NCBI GenBank assembly: GCA_965365655.1
Contig: CBDUCN010000100.1
Coordinates: 1 to 15,368 of the forward strand
Length of the DNA stretch: 15,368 bases
Direction of reading: 5' to 3'
From: JBFHNV01 sp965365655
Lineage (GTDB): Bacteria > Pseudomonadota > Gammaproteobacteria > HK1
Below the pieces are notes generated by a model. It saw nothing but the letters and a program-made list of their open reading frames with translations. It was not told where the DNA came from and did no database searches. A program made the position numbers and the translations under genes. Below are positions 1 to 7,380 of the stretch, piece by piece. The first letter of the stretch is position 1. Every line of letters starts with the position of its first letter.

Positions 1-84
1 CAGGCCACGGTGACGGCCCGCCCGCCGGACACCACCGAAACCACTCGCGACGCCTCGCGGCCCGGCCCCGGGGACTCGACGCCG

Positions 85-762
85 ATGAAGATCCTGATCA
101 TCGAGGATGACGAGGAAACGCGACGCTTCCTGGCGAAGGGGTTGCGTGAGGCCGGCCACGTCGTGGACGAGGCCGGCAACGGCGAGGACGGCCTGCACCA
201 GGCCCGCGAGGGCAGTCACGACGTCGCGATCGTGGACCGCATGCTCCCGCGGCTGGACGGGCTGTCCATCGTGCGCACCCTGCGCGACGAAGGCTGCGCG
301 GTGCCGGTGCTGATCCTGAGCGCGCTGGGCGACGTCGACGACCGCGTGGAGGGACTGCGCGCGGGCGGCGACGACTACCTCGTGAAGCCGTTCGCGTTCG
401 CCGAGCTCACCGCGCGCCTGGAGGCGCTCACGCGCCGCCACGAGGCGGGCCCCCAGGCCACCGTGCTGCGGGTGGAGGACCTGGAGATGGACCTCCTCAA
501 GCGCACCGTGCACCGCAGCGGGCAGCTCATCCGGCTGCAGCCGCGGGAGTTCAAGCTGCTCGAGTTCCTGATGCGCCATGCCGGGCAGGTGGTGACCCGC
601 ACGATGCTGCTGGAGGGCGTCTGGGACTACCACTTCGACCCCCAGACCAACGTCATCGACGTGCACATCAGCCGGCTTCGCGGCAAGGTGGACAAGGACT
701 TCGACCCGCCCCTGATCCACACCGTGCGGGGGGCCGGCTATCGCCTCACCGCCGACAGCTGA
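85..762 (+). CDS. OmpR-family two-component response regulator
   Basis: A cytoplasmic DNA-binding response regulator of 225 residues. The receiver domain covers about residues 1-118, with the acidic pair D8-D9, phospho-acceptor D51 (in VAIVDRMLP), S79 and K101 (in DYLVKPF). A winged-helix DNA-binding domain follows (about 130-223), ending in the typical TVRGAGYRL. The ATG at 85 is chosen because the receiver domain starts exactly there (MKILIIEDDEE) and a GGGGA at 70-74 sits about 10 nt upstream. A GTG at position 10 in the same frame would add 25 low-complexity residues and is less likely. The kinase gene follows in the same direction after a 163-bp gap, so the two are almost certainly partners. 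The receiver resembles the CusR/QseB-like branch, but the signal sensed and target genes cannot be told. The promoter lies left of the window. Confidence 0.93.
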   Translation: MKILIIEDDEETRRFLAKGLREAGHVVDEAGNGEDGLHQAREGSHDVAIVDRMLPRLDGLSIVRTLRDEGCAVPVLILSALGDVDDRVEGLRAGGDDYLVKPFAFAELTARLEALTRRHEAGPQATVLRVEDLEMDLLKRTVHRSGQLIRLQPREFKLLEFLMRHAGQVVTRTMLLEGVWDYHFDPQTNVIDVHISRLRGKVDKDFDPPLIHTVRGAGYRLTADS

Positions 763-925
763 CGCCGGCGAGCTGGTCCAGGATACGGCTGGCGCGCCGC
801 CGCCGGCCGGCAGCGACGGCGCGCGCGCCGGGCCCGCACCGGCGGCCGCCGGAACGCCGGCGCTCGCGCAGGACAACGGCGCGCCGGGCGCAACAGGTGC
901 CGCACCTGCCGCCGGCGCCAGCGTC

Positions 926-2296
926 TTGCGCAGCGTCACCTTCCGCCTCGCGCTGATCTACGTGGTGCTGTTCGGCGCGTCGGTGACGGTGCTGCTGGGC
1001 TTCATCTACTGGGCCACCGCGGGCCTCATGGAGCAGCAGACCGAGGCCACCATCGAAGCGGAGATCCGGGGTCTCGCGGAGCGCTACCGCCTGACCAGCC
1101 TGGACGGCCTGGTGCGCTCGCTCCATGAGCGCATCGAGCGCAATCCCTACGGCAGCACGATCTACCTGCTCACGAACCGCCGCTACGCGCGCGTGGCGGG
1201 AAATCTGGACCGCTGGCCCGAGAACACCGCGGACGCCGACGGCTGGGTGGAGTTCGAGCTGGAGCAGACCGGCGGCCAGGGCGAGAAGCACCTCGCCCGC
1301 GCCCGCACCTTCGTGCTCGCCGGGGACTTCCACCTGCTGGTCGGCCGCGACATGTACGAGCTGCGCGCCACACAGGAGCTGATCACGCGCACCCTCGCCT
1401 GGGGTGTCGCGATCACGGCGATGCTGGCGCTGGCCGGCGCCCTGATGATGTCGCGCAGCACCGTGCGGCGACTGGAGGTGATCAACGCCACCAGCCGGCG
1501 CATCATGCGCGGCGACCTCTCGCAGCGGGTGCCGACCCGGGGCACGCGCGACGAGTTCGATCGTCTCGCCGCGAACCTGAACGGCATGCTGGACCAGATC
1601 CAGCAGCTGATGGACGGCGTGCGCCACGTCTCGGACAACGTCGCGCACGACCTGAAGACGCCGCTGACGCGGCTGCGCAACCGCCTCGACGCCCTCGCGC
1701 GCAGCAGCGCCGACAGCAGCGCCCGCGAGGAGGCCGAGCAGGCGCTCGCGGAGGCCGACGCGATGCTGGCCACCTTCAACGCGCTGCTGCGCATCACCCG
1801 CATCGAGGCCGGCGCGCGGCGCGAGGCCTTCGCGGAGGTCCGGCTGGACGCGGTGGTGGCCGACGCGGCCGAGCTCTACGAGGCGGTGGCGGAGGCCAAG
1901 GACCAGCACCTGAGGGTGAGCGTCGGCGCGGAACCGGTGGTGATCGGCGACCGGGATCTCATCTTCCAGGCCATCGCCAACCTGCTCGACAACGCGATCA
2001 AGTACACCCCGGAGCGCGGCAGCGTGGAGCTGTCACTGACCCGGGGCGTGTCCGGGGCGCGCGTCCGCGTGAGCGACTCGGGACCCGGCATCCCACCCGG
2101 GGACCGCGCCCGGGTGCTGGAGCGTTTCGTACGCCTGGAGGCCAGCCGCAGCACGCCCGGCAATGGCCTGGGCCTGAGCCTGGTCGCCGCGGTGGCCAAG
2201 CTGCACGGCGCCGAGGTGCGCTTCGAGTCGGCCCGCCCCGGCCTCGTCGTGAACCTGGAGTTCCCCGAAGCCGTGGACAAAGGGGTCAAGTCCTGA
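926..2296 (+). CDS. Membrane sensor histidine kinase (HAMP-HisKA-HATPase)
   Basis: A sensor kinase of 456 residues that should phosphorylate the regulator encoded just upstream. From the N terminus it has: a membrane segment (about 6-27, FRLALIYVVLF...), a periplasmic sensor region (about 35-155), a second membrane segment (about 156-176), a HAMP linker (about 177-230), and a HisKA domain with phospho-acceptor H241 in VAHDLKTPLTRLRNRL. The ATPase domain shows N356 (NLLDNAIKY), D384 (DSGPGIPPGD) and the glycine box GNGLGLSLVAA. The start is uncertain. TTG at 926 puts the first membrane helix at the expected place, but no clear ribosome-binding site precedes it, and the first in-frame ATG would delete that helix. 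The frame stays open back to 716 and would read as an Ala/Pro-rich extension. The stop lies in a palindrome shared with the convergent gene. Confidence 0.9.
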   Translation: MRSVTFRLALIYVVLFGASVTVLLGFIYWATAGLMEQQTEATIEAEIRGLAERYRLTSLDGLVRSLHERIERNPYGSTIYLLTNRRYARVAGNLDRWPENTADADGWVEFELEQTGGQGEKHLARARTFVLAGDFHLLVGRDMYELRATQELITRTLAWGVAITAMLALAGALMMSRSTVRRLEVINATSRRIMRGDLSQRVPTRGTRDEFDRLAANLNGMLDQIQQLMDGVRHVSDNVAHDLKTPLTRLRNRLDALARSSADSSAREEAEQALAEADAMLATFNALLRITRIEAGARREAFAEVRLDAVVADAAELYEAVAEAKDQHLRVSVGAEPVVIGDRDLIFQAIANLLDNAIKYTPERGSVELSLTRGVSGARVRVSDSGPGIPPGDRARVLERFVRLEASRSTPGNGLGLSLVAAVAKLHGAEVRFESARPGLVVNLEFPEAVDKGVKS

Positions 2297-2302
2297 CCCC
2301 TT
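2280..2302. terminator. Palindrome over two convergent stop codons
   Basis: Perfect 9-bp arms AAGGGGTCA (2280-2288) and TGACCCCTT (2294-2302) flank a 5-nt loop. The right arm contains the TGA of the kinase gene (2294-2296) and the left arm contains the TGA of the minus-strand hydrolase (2288-2286). The two genes therefore overlap by 11 bp tail to tail, inside the hairpin. The T tracts after the stem are short (TT on plus, TTT on minus), so it would be a weak intrinsic terminator, usable in both directions. The sequence also resembles dispersed GGGGTCA...TGACCCC palindromes that I recall from other proteobacterial genomes. Confidence 0.55.
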
Positions 2303-3233
2303 GGTGGGCGTGGACGGGGCAGGCGTCGATCATGAAGCCCGCGATGGCGGCGGTGAGCTCGCCCAGGGTGCGCTGCAGGTGCTCGAAGCCGTCGCTCTTG
2401 CACACGCGCTCCTCGTCCATGTAGAGGGCGCGGTTGATCTCGACCTGCAGGCTGTGGCGCCCCGCTCCAGGCTCCGAGTAGCGGCGCACGAGCTCCATGC
2501 CCTTGTAGGGGCGGTTCACCGCCACGCGGTAGCCCGCCGCCGCGAGCACGCCGCGCACGCGATCGGTGAGCGCCGGGTTGCAGGACGTGCCGTCGCGGTC
2601 GCCGAGCACGAAGTCCGGGCGCTGCACGCCGCGGCCCTCCGGCATGCTCGCGGTGCTGGTGGACTTCATCGAGTGACAGTTCACGTGCAGCACGGCGCCG
2701 AAGCGTTGCCAGGTGTGCTCCAGCACCCGCTCCAGCGTGCGGTGGTACGGCCAGTAGTAGCGGTCGAGGCGCCGGCGAACCTCGTGCGCGGCGAGCTTGC
2801 GATCGTAGACCGGTCCCTCGGCGGCGAGCCGGCAGATGAGGCCGATTCCGGAATCGCTCTTCGGGCCCGGGTTCACCGGATGTGGCCAGTCGTCGGCCAG
2901 CATCGCGACGTCGAGGTCGTCCGGCGCGCGATTGGGATCGATGTAGCTGCGCGGAAACAGCGCGCGCAGCAGGCTCGCGCCGTGGCGCGGCGCGTGGCCG
3001 AACAGCTCGTCCACGAACGCGTCCTCGAGGCGGCGAAGCCCCTGCCGGGACATGCAGTGGCCGAAGTCCTCGGGGTAGTCGGCGCCGCTGTGCGGCGAGT
3101 CGAGCACCACCGGCGCGGGATCCGCCTGCGGCGGGTGCAGCTCGAGCACGCCGGCGATGCGGGCCGGCGCGAGCGCGTCCGGCAGCGCGTCCCGGCCGCC
3201 CGGCCGCGGCAGCGCCCCGAGCGCCTCAGCCAT
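2286..3233 (-). CDS. N-formylglutamate amidohydrolase-family hydrolase
   Basis: A 315-residue probable zinc-dependent amidohydrolase of the FGase family (related to HutG, which splits N-formyl-glutamate into formate and glutamate). Visible family motifs are VVLDSPHSGADYP (45-50 DSPHSG), SYIDPNR (96-102), VNCHSM (184-189), GDRDGTSC (211-218) and LQVEINRALYMDE (262-274). The conserved His and Glu residues in these motifs are the likely metal ligands and catalytic residues. The ATG at 3233 lies inside the end of the upstream ATPase gene and the two overlap by 8 nt (ATGGCTGA), so translation is probably coupled. It is the last gene of the peptide-transporter unit. No histidine-utilisation (hut) gene is in the window, so the substrate is more likely the imported compound than formylglutamate from histidine. 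The family is secure and the substrate is inferred only. Confidence 0.87.
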   Translation of the reverse strand: MAEALGALPRPGGRDALPDALAPARIAGVLELHPPQADPAPVVLDSPHSGADYPEDFGHCMSRQGLRRLEDAFVDELFGHAPRHGASLLRALFPRSYIDPNRAPDDLDVAMLADDWPHPVNPGPKSDSGIGLICRLAAEGPVYDRKLAAHEVRRRLDRYYWPYHRTLERVLEHTWQRFGAVLHVNCHSMKSTSTASMPEGRGVQRPDFVLGDRDGTSCNPALTDRVRGVLAAAGYRVAVNRPYKGMELVRRYSEPGAGRHSLQVEINRALYMDEERVCKSDGFEHLQRTLGELTAAIAGFMIDACPVHAHQGVRT

Positions 3234-4287
3234 CGTTGCGGTGGCAGGCCGACCACCAGCCGGGCCGTATCTCCTTCAGCGCCGGCTGCTCCACGCGGCA
3301 GCGCTCGTGAGCGTACGGGCAGCGCGGGTGGAAGTGGCAGCCGGCCGGCGGCTCCAGCGGCGACGGGATCTCGCCGCTGATCGGCTGGAAGCTCGAGTGC
3401 CTGCTCTCGAGCCGCGGCACCTCGCGCAGCAGCGCCTCGGTGTAGGGGTGGTTCGGCTCTTCGAAGAGCTGCTCGGTGGTCGTGCTCTCGACCACCCGCC
3501 CGAGATACATGATGACCACCCGGTCGCTGAGGTGCTCGACGACGCCAAGGTCGTGGCTGATGAACAGATAGGTGAGATCGAGACGCTCGCGCAGGTCCAT
3601 GAACAGGTTCAGGATCTGCGCCTGGATGGACACGTCCAGTGCCGCGACCGACTCGTCGCACACGATGAACTCGGGCTGCACCGCCAGCGCGCGGGCGATG
3701 CCGATGCGCTGGCGCTGGCCGCCGGAGAACTGGTGCGGGTAGCGGCGCTTGTAGCTCGCGTCCAGGCCGCACTGCGAGAGCACCTCGTCCAGGTAGTCGT
3801 CCAGCTCCCCGCGCTTCACGACGCCGTGCACCACCGGCGCCTCGCCGACGATGTCGCGCACGCGCAGGCGCGGGTTCAGCGACGCGAACGGGTCCTGGAA
3901 GATCATCTGCACCTTGAGCGCGGCGCGCCGCGCCTCGTCCGCCGGCATGCGGTCGCGGCGCTGGCCGCGGAACAGGATGTGACCGTCGCTGGGCTCGAGG
4001 ATCCCCGCGACCATCCGGCCCAGCGTGGACTTGCCGCAGCCGGACTCGCCGACCAGCCCCACGACCTCGCCGGGCCTGACGTCGAAGCTCACCCGGTCCA
4101 CCGCGTGCACGACCTCCTCGTGCACGTCGGCCCCCAGACGCTGCACGAGACGCTCCGCGAGGTCGAGGTGCTTCACGAAGCGCTTGGAGACGTCCTCGAT
4201 CGCGATGATCGGCTCCGCGGTGCTCACCGCTGCCGGGTCCGCACCGCCCGCGGAGCCGGCGTTCGGCCTGCCGCCGGCCTCGCTCAC
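3226..4287 (-). CDS. Peptide ABC transporter ATPase, DppF/OppF family
   Basis: One of the two ATP-hydrolysing subunits of a peptide-type ABC importer; 353 residues on the inner face of the membrane. Walker A is GESGCGKST (80-88), the signature is FSGGQRQRIGIARAL (from about 187), Walker B is FIVCDES (from about 208), and the H-loop reads FISHDLGVV. The C-terminal oligopeptide-transporter domain has four cysteines (C317, C323, C330, C348). GTG at 4287 is chosen because it overlaps the TGA of the upstream ATPase gene by 4 nt (GTGA). A GTG at 4227 (333 residues) is the alternative, and the open frame further upstream is only a shadow of the neighbouring gene. The insert HLDLAERLVQRLGADV before the Walker A region is typical of the DppF side of the pair. 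Confidence 0.92.
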   Translation of the reverse strand: MSEAGGRPNAGSAGGADPAAVSTAEPIIAIEDVSKRFVKHLDLAERLVQRLGADVHEEVVHAVDRVSFDVRPGEVVGLVGESGCGKSTLGRMVAGILEPSDGHILFRGQRRDRMPADEARRAALKVQMIFQDPFASLNPRLRVRDIVGEAPVVHGVVKRGELDDYLDEVLSQCGLDASYKRRYPHQFSGGQRQRIGIARALAVQPEFIVCDESVAALDVSIQAQILNLFMDLRERLDLTYLFISHDLGVVEHLSDRVVIMYLGRVVESTTTEQLFEEPNHPYTEALLREVPRLESRHSSFQPISGEIPSPLEPPAGCHFHPRCPYAHERCRVEQPALKEIRPGWWSACHRNDG

Positions 4288-5294
4288 GTCGCGTGCGCCG
4301 CGCGGGCGCCCGCCGGCGCGTCGCCGGGCGCGTGAGGGTGGAAGCAGCGCGTGCTGCGGCCGTCGCCGTGCTCGCTGTTGCCAGGCTCCTCGCCGCACTG
4401 CGCGTCCGCGCGCGCACAGCGCGTGCGGAACGCGCAGCCGGGCGGCAGGTTGAGCAGCGACGGCGTCATGCCGGGGATCTGCTCGAGCCGGCTGCCACGG
4501 CGGTTGCGGCTCGGGACCGAGCCGATCAGGCCATGGGTGTACGGGTGCAGCGGCGTGTCCAGCACCTCGTCCACGGTGCCCTGCTCCACGTCGCGCCCGG
4601 CGTACATGACGCAGATGCGATCCGCGAGCCCCGCGACCACCGTCAGGTCGTGGGTGATCCAGATCATCGAGCTGCCGGTGTCGCTGCACAGCTTCTGCGC
4701 CTCGTACAGGATCTGGGCCTGGATGGTCACGTCCAGCGCGGTGGTCGGCTCGTCGGCGATGATGAGATCCGGCTCGTTGAGCAGTGCGATCGCGATCGCG
4801 ACACGCTGGCGCATGCCGCCGGAGAACTGGTGCGGATAGGCCTTCAGACGCTCGTCCGGCGACGCGATGCCGACCCGCGACAGTGCCTCGCGCGCCCGGT
4901 CGTAGGCAGCGGCCCGGCTCACGTCCGCGTGCGCCTGCATCGCCTCGATCATCTGCGTGTCGACGCGCAGCACCGGGTTCAGCGTCATCATCGGGTCCTG
5001 GAAGATCATCGCGATGCGCGAGCCGCGAAGCGCGCGCATCTCCTCGTCCGGCAGCCCCACCAGCTCGCGGCCCAGGAAGCGGATGGAGCCCCCGACCACC
5101 TCGCCGGGCGGATCCACCAGCCCGAGGATGGAGAAGCCCGTCACCGACTTGCCGGAGCCGGACTCCCCGACCAGCCCCAGCACCTCGCCCTTGCCGACGG
5201 TGAACGACACGCCGTCCACCGCCTTCACGGTGCCGGCCCGGGTCATGAACCAGGTCCTGAGGTCCTCGACCTCCAGGGTCGGCCCGGTGCTCAA
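4284..5294 (-). CDS. Peptide ABC transporter ATPase, DppD/OppD family
   Basis: The second ATPase subunit of the importer, 336 residues. Walker A is GESGSGKSV (43-51), the Q-loop region reads MIFQDPMMTLNP, the signature is FSGGMRQRVAIAIAL (from 157), Walker B is LIIADEPTTALD (about 175-186), and the H-loop reads WITHDLTVVAGLAD. The tail carries four cysteines (C287, C293, C300, C317), as in DppD proteins reported to bind an iron-sulphur cluster. TTG at 5294 is taken as the start because it overlaps the permease stop by 4 nt (TTGA) and puts the ABC domain (LEVEDLRTWF) right at the N terminus. The first ATG (residue 17) would cut into the domain's first strand. It heterodimerises with the downstream ATPase. 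The last 20 residues are Ala/Pro-rich and not conserved. Confidence 0.91.
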   Translation of the reverse strand: MSTGPTLEVEDLRTWFMTRAGTVKAVDGVSFTVGKGEVLGLVGESGSGKSVTGFSILGLVDPPGEVVGGSIRFLGRELVGLPDEEMRALRGSRIAMIFQDPMMTLNPVLRVDTQMIEAMQAHADVSRAAAYDRAREALSRVGIASPDERLKAYPHQFSGGMRQRVAIAIALLNEPDLIIADEPTTALDVTIQAQILYEAQKLCSDTGSSMIWITHDLTVVAGLADRICVMYAGRDVEQGTVDEVLDTPLHPYTHGLIGSVPSRNRRGSRLEQIPGMTPSLLNLPPGCAFRTRCARADAQCGEEPGNSEHGDGRSTRCFHPHAPGDAPAGARAAHAT

Positions 5295-6211
5295 CGCTCC
5301 AGCCTCGGATTCAGCACGTCGCGCAGACGATCGCCGACGAGGTTGATGGACACGATGGTGAGCAGCAGCGCGATGCCGGGGAAGAAGCTGATCCAGTATT
5401 TTCCGGAGAGCATGTACTCGAAGCCGTTGGAGATGAGCAGACCCAGCGACGGCTCGGTCTGCGGCAGCCCCACACCGAGGAAGCTGAGCGTCGCCTCCAG
5501 CGAGATCGCGTGCGCGGTCTGCAGCGTGCCCACCACGATCATCGGCGGCAGACAGTTCGGAAGCAGGTGGCGGAACACGATGCGCGAGTGCGGCAGCGCG
5601 AGGCAGGTGGCCGCCTCCATGTACTCCTTGCCGCGCTCCACCAGCGCACTCGCGCGCACGGTTCGCGCGTAGTAGGCCCACTGCACGACCACCAGCGCGA
5701 TCACGATCTTGTCGATCCCCTTGCCGAGGATCGCGACCAGGATCAGCGCGACAAGAATCGCGGGAAAGCTGAGCTGCAGGTCCACGACGCGCATCACCAC
5801 GCTGTCGGTGCGCCCGCCGAAATACGCGGCCGCGAGGCCGATGGACATGCCGATGACCATCGCGATGACGCCGCTGATCACGCCCACGCCGAGGCTGATG
5901 CGCAGCCCGTAGAAGATCGCGCTCAGCATGTCGCGCCCGGCGCCGTCGGTGCCCAGCCACGCGGTGGTCCCGGAGAACATCTGCTCGCCGGGCTCGAGGC
6001 GGCTGTCCATGATGCTCACCACCGCGAGGTCGTAGGGGTCCTGCGGCGAGATGAACGGCGCGAACAGCGCGATGAACACGATCATGCCCAGCGCCCCGAG
6101 CGACAGCATCGCGACACGGCTGTCGGCGTAGGCCGACGCGAAGCGTCGCCACGGCGTTTCCACGGCCGCGGGCACGTCTGCCGCGGGCTGCTTCTCGGCG
6201 AGGGTGCTCAT
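5291..6211 (-). CDS. Peptide ABC transporter permease, DppC/OppC family
   Basis: An inner-membrane channel subunit of 306 residues. It begins with a cytoplasmic N terminus and a first membrane helix (about 35-53, LGALGMIVFIALFAPF). The family hallmark HWLGTDxxGRD appears as WLGTDGAGRDMLS, followed by the BPD-type core of about five helices. The EAA loop that docks on the ATPases reads YMEAATCLALPHSRIVFRHL. ATG at 6211 overlaps the stop of the upstream permease by 4 nt (ATGA), which fixes the start; a longer open frame upstream is spurious. It ends in DRLRDVLNPRLER, the normal end for the family. Confidence 0.93.
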   Translation of the reverse strand: MSTLAEKQPAADVPAAVETPWRRFASAYADSRVAMLSLGALGMIVFIALFAPFISPQDPYDLAVVSIMDSRLEPGEQMFSGTTAWLGTDGAGRDMLSAIFYGLRISLGVGVISGVIAMVIGMSIGLAAAYFGGRTDSVVMRVVDLQLSFPAILVALILVAILGKGIDKIVIALVVVQWAYYARTVRASALVERGKEYMEAATCLALPHSRIVFRHLLPNCLPPMIVVGTLQTAHAISLEATLSFLGVGLPQTEPSLGLLISNGFEYMLSGKYWISFFPGIALLLTIVSINLVGDRLRDVLNPRLER

Positions 6212-7185
6212 GCCTTCACGTCCTTCAATCGGACCCGCGGGTCGAGGATGGAGTAGGTGATGTCCACCACCAGGTTGATGACCACGAAGATCAGCACGAT
6301 CATCATCAGGTAGGCCACCACGACCGGGCGATCCAGGAGCTGGATGGAGTCGATCAGCAGCTTGCCCATGCCCGGCCACGCGAACACGGTCTCGGTGACG
6401 ACCGAGAACGCGATGAGTCCGCCGAGCTCCAGGCCCAGCACGGTGACCACCGGAATCATGATGTTCTTCATCAGGTGCACGAGCACCACGCGCCGGTTGC
6501 TCAGCCCCTTCGCGCGCGCGAACTTGATGTAGTCCTGGTGCACGACCTCCTTGGTTCCGGCGCGCGTGAGGCGGATCACCAGCGAGATGTTGAACAGCGC
6601 CAGGTTGAACGCGGGCAGCAGCACGTGCGAGATGCCGTCCCACGTCAGCAGACTGACGGGGATGCCGAGCACATCCACGGTGTCGCCACGGCCGGTGGAC
6701 GGCAGCCAGCCGAGCATCACCGCGAACACCAGGATGAACATCAGGCCCACCCAGAAGGTGGGCAGGCTGAAGCCCAGGATCGAGCCGGCCATGATGGTCT
6801 TCGCGACGCGCGACTCCGGCTTCAGCCCGGCGTAGACGCCGAGCGGGATGCCGAACACCGCCGACATCAGCAACGAGACGAACGCCAGCTCCATGGTCGC
6901 CGGCATGCGCTGCAGGATGAGCTTGAGCGCCGGCTCGCCGAAGATGAACGAGGTGCCCAGATCGCCCTTCAGGGCGTTCACCACGAAGTACCAGTACTGC
7001 TCGTGGATCGGCCGGTCGAGGCCGAGGCGCGCGATGGTGGCCTCGATCTCCGCCTGGTCGGCCTCCGGGCTGATCAGCAGGTCGACCGGGTCGCCCACCA
7101 CGTTGACGCCGAAGAACACCAGCAGCGACATCACGACGACGACGAGCAGGCTCTGCAGAAGCCTGCGGGTGATGAAGACGGTCAT
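6208..7185 (-). CDS. Peptide ABC transporter permease, DppB/OppB family
   Basis: The other channel subunit, 325 residues. It starts with the typical MTVFITRRLLQSLLVVVVMS, where the first membrane helix begins near residue 8. A periplasmic stretch follows (GDPVDLLISPEADQAEIEA through GDLGTSF), then a five-helix BPD core. The EAA loop reads YIKFARAKGLSNRRVVLVHL and the C terminus is YSILDPRVRLKD. Family length is normal. ATG at 7185 is the natural start, though only a weak GGGAA precedes it. It is separated from the binding-protein gene by 195 bp containing two strong stem-loops, and overlaps the next permease by ATGA. The paralogue family also imports nickel, glutathione and opines, so a peptide substrate is likely but not certain. 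Confidence 0.93.
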   Translation of the reverse strand: MTVFITRRLLQSLLVVVVMSLLVFFGVNVVGDPVDLLISPEADQAEIEATIARLGLDRPIHEQYWYFVVNALKGDLGTSFIFGEPALKLILQRMPATMELAFVSLLMSAVFGIPLGVYAGLKPESRVAKTIMAGSILGFSLPTFWVGLMFILVFAVMLGWLPSTGRGDTVDVLGIPVSLLTWDGISHVLLPAFNLALFNISLVIRLTRAGTKEVVHQDYIKFARAKGLSNRRVVLVHLMKNIMIPVVTVLGLELGGLIAFSVVTETVFAWPGMGKLLIDSIQLLDRPVVVAYLMMIVLIFVVINLVVDITYSILDPRVRLKDVKA

Positions 7186-7227
7186 CGCGCCATTCCCGTA
7201 CCCGCCCCGGTCCCTAGCAAAGCGCCC

Positions 7228-7248
7228 GCCGGGGCGCGGCGCCCCGGC
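7228..7248. promoter_or_regulatory. GC-rich dyad upstream of the permease gene
   Basis: GCCGGGGC (7228-7235) and GCCCCGGC (7241-7248) are perfect 8-bp arms around a 5-nt loop; as a DNA dyad the symmetry extends to 10-bp arms around one base. It lies 43 bp before the DppB-type ATG on the minus strand, between the binding-protein and permease genes. No T-run follows. In DNA this GC-rich, a short dyad like this can occur by chance. Confidence 0.3.
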
Positions 7249-7321
7249 GCGGCGCGCCCGCGCAACGGCCGTTCACCGCCACGCATCATGCGCCGCGGCA
7301 GCGGGCACGCTCCCCGTCGGT

Positions 7322-7352
7322 CTCCCGCCCCCTCTTCGCGAGGGGGCGGGAG
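7322..7352. promoter_or_regulatory. 13-bp stem-loop between binding-protein and permease genes
   Basis: Arms CTCCCGCCCCCTC (7322-7334) and GAGGGGGCGGGAG (7340-7352) pair perfectly around TTCGC. On the transcribed minus strand it begins 29 nt after the binding-protein stop. No U-tract follows, so it is a poor simple terminator. The position fits a mRNA-stabilising or attenuating hairpin that gives more binding protein than membrane subunits, as known for other ABC operons. It could also be a copy of a dispersed palindromic repeat. Confidence 0.5.
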
Positions 7353-7380
7353 CCGGGAAGACAGGCGCATCACAAGCGCC

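Noticed and set aside
10..84. GTG start at position 10 for the response regulator
   Set aside because: It would add 25 low-complexity residues before a receiver domain that starts cleanly at the ATG at 85 with a Shine-Dalgarno-like GGGGA.
746..1909. Minus-strand open frame of 387 codons opposite the kinase gene
   Set aside because: Opposite a kinase with every catalytic box intact; composition is typical of antisense frames in GC-rich DNA.
4288..4689. N-terminal extension of the DppF-type ATPase to 487 residues
   Set aside because: The extra sequence is an out-of-frame reading of the upstream ATPase gene; the GTGA overlap at 4284-4287 gives a natural start.
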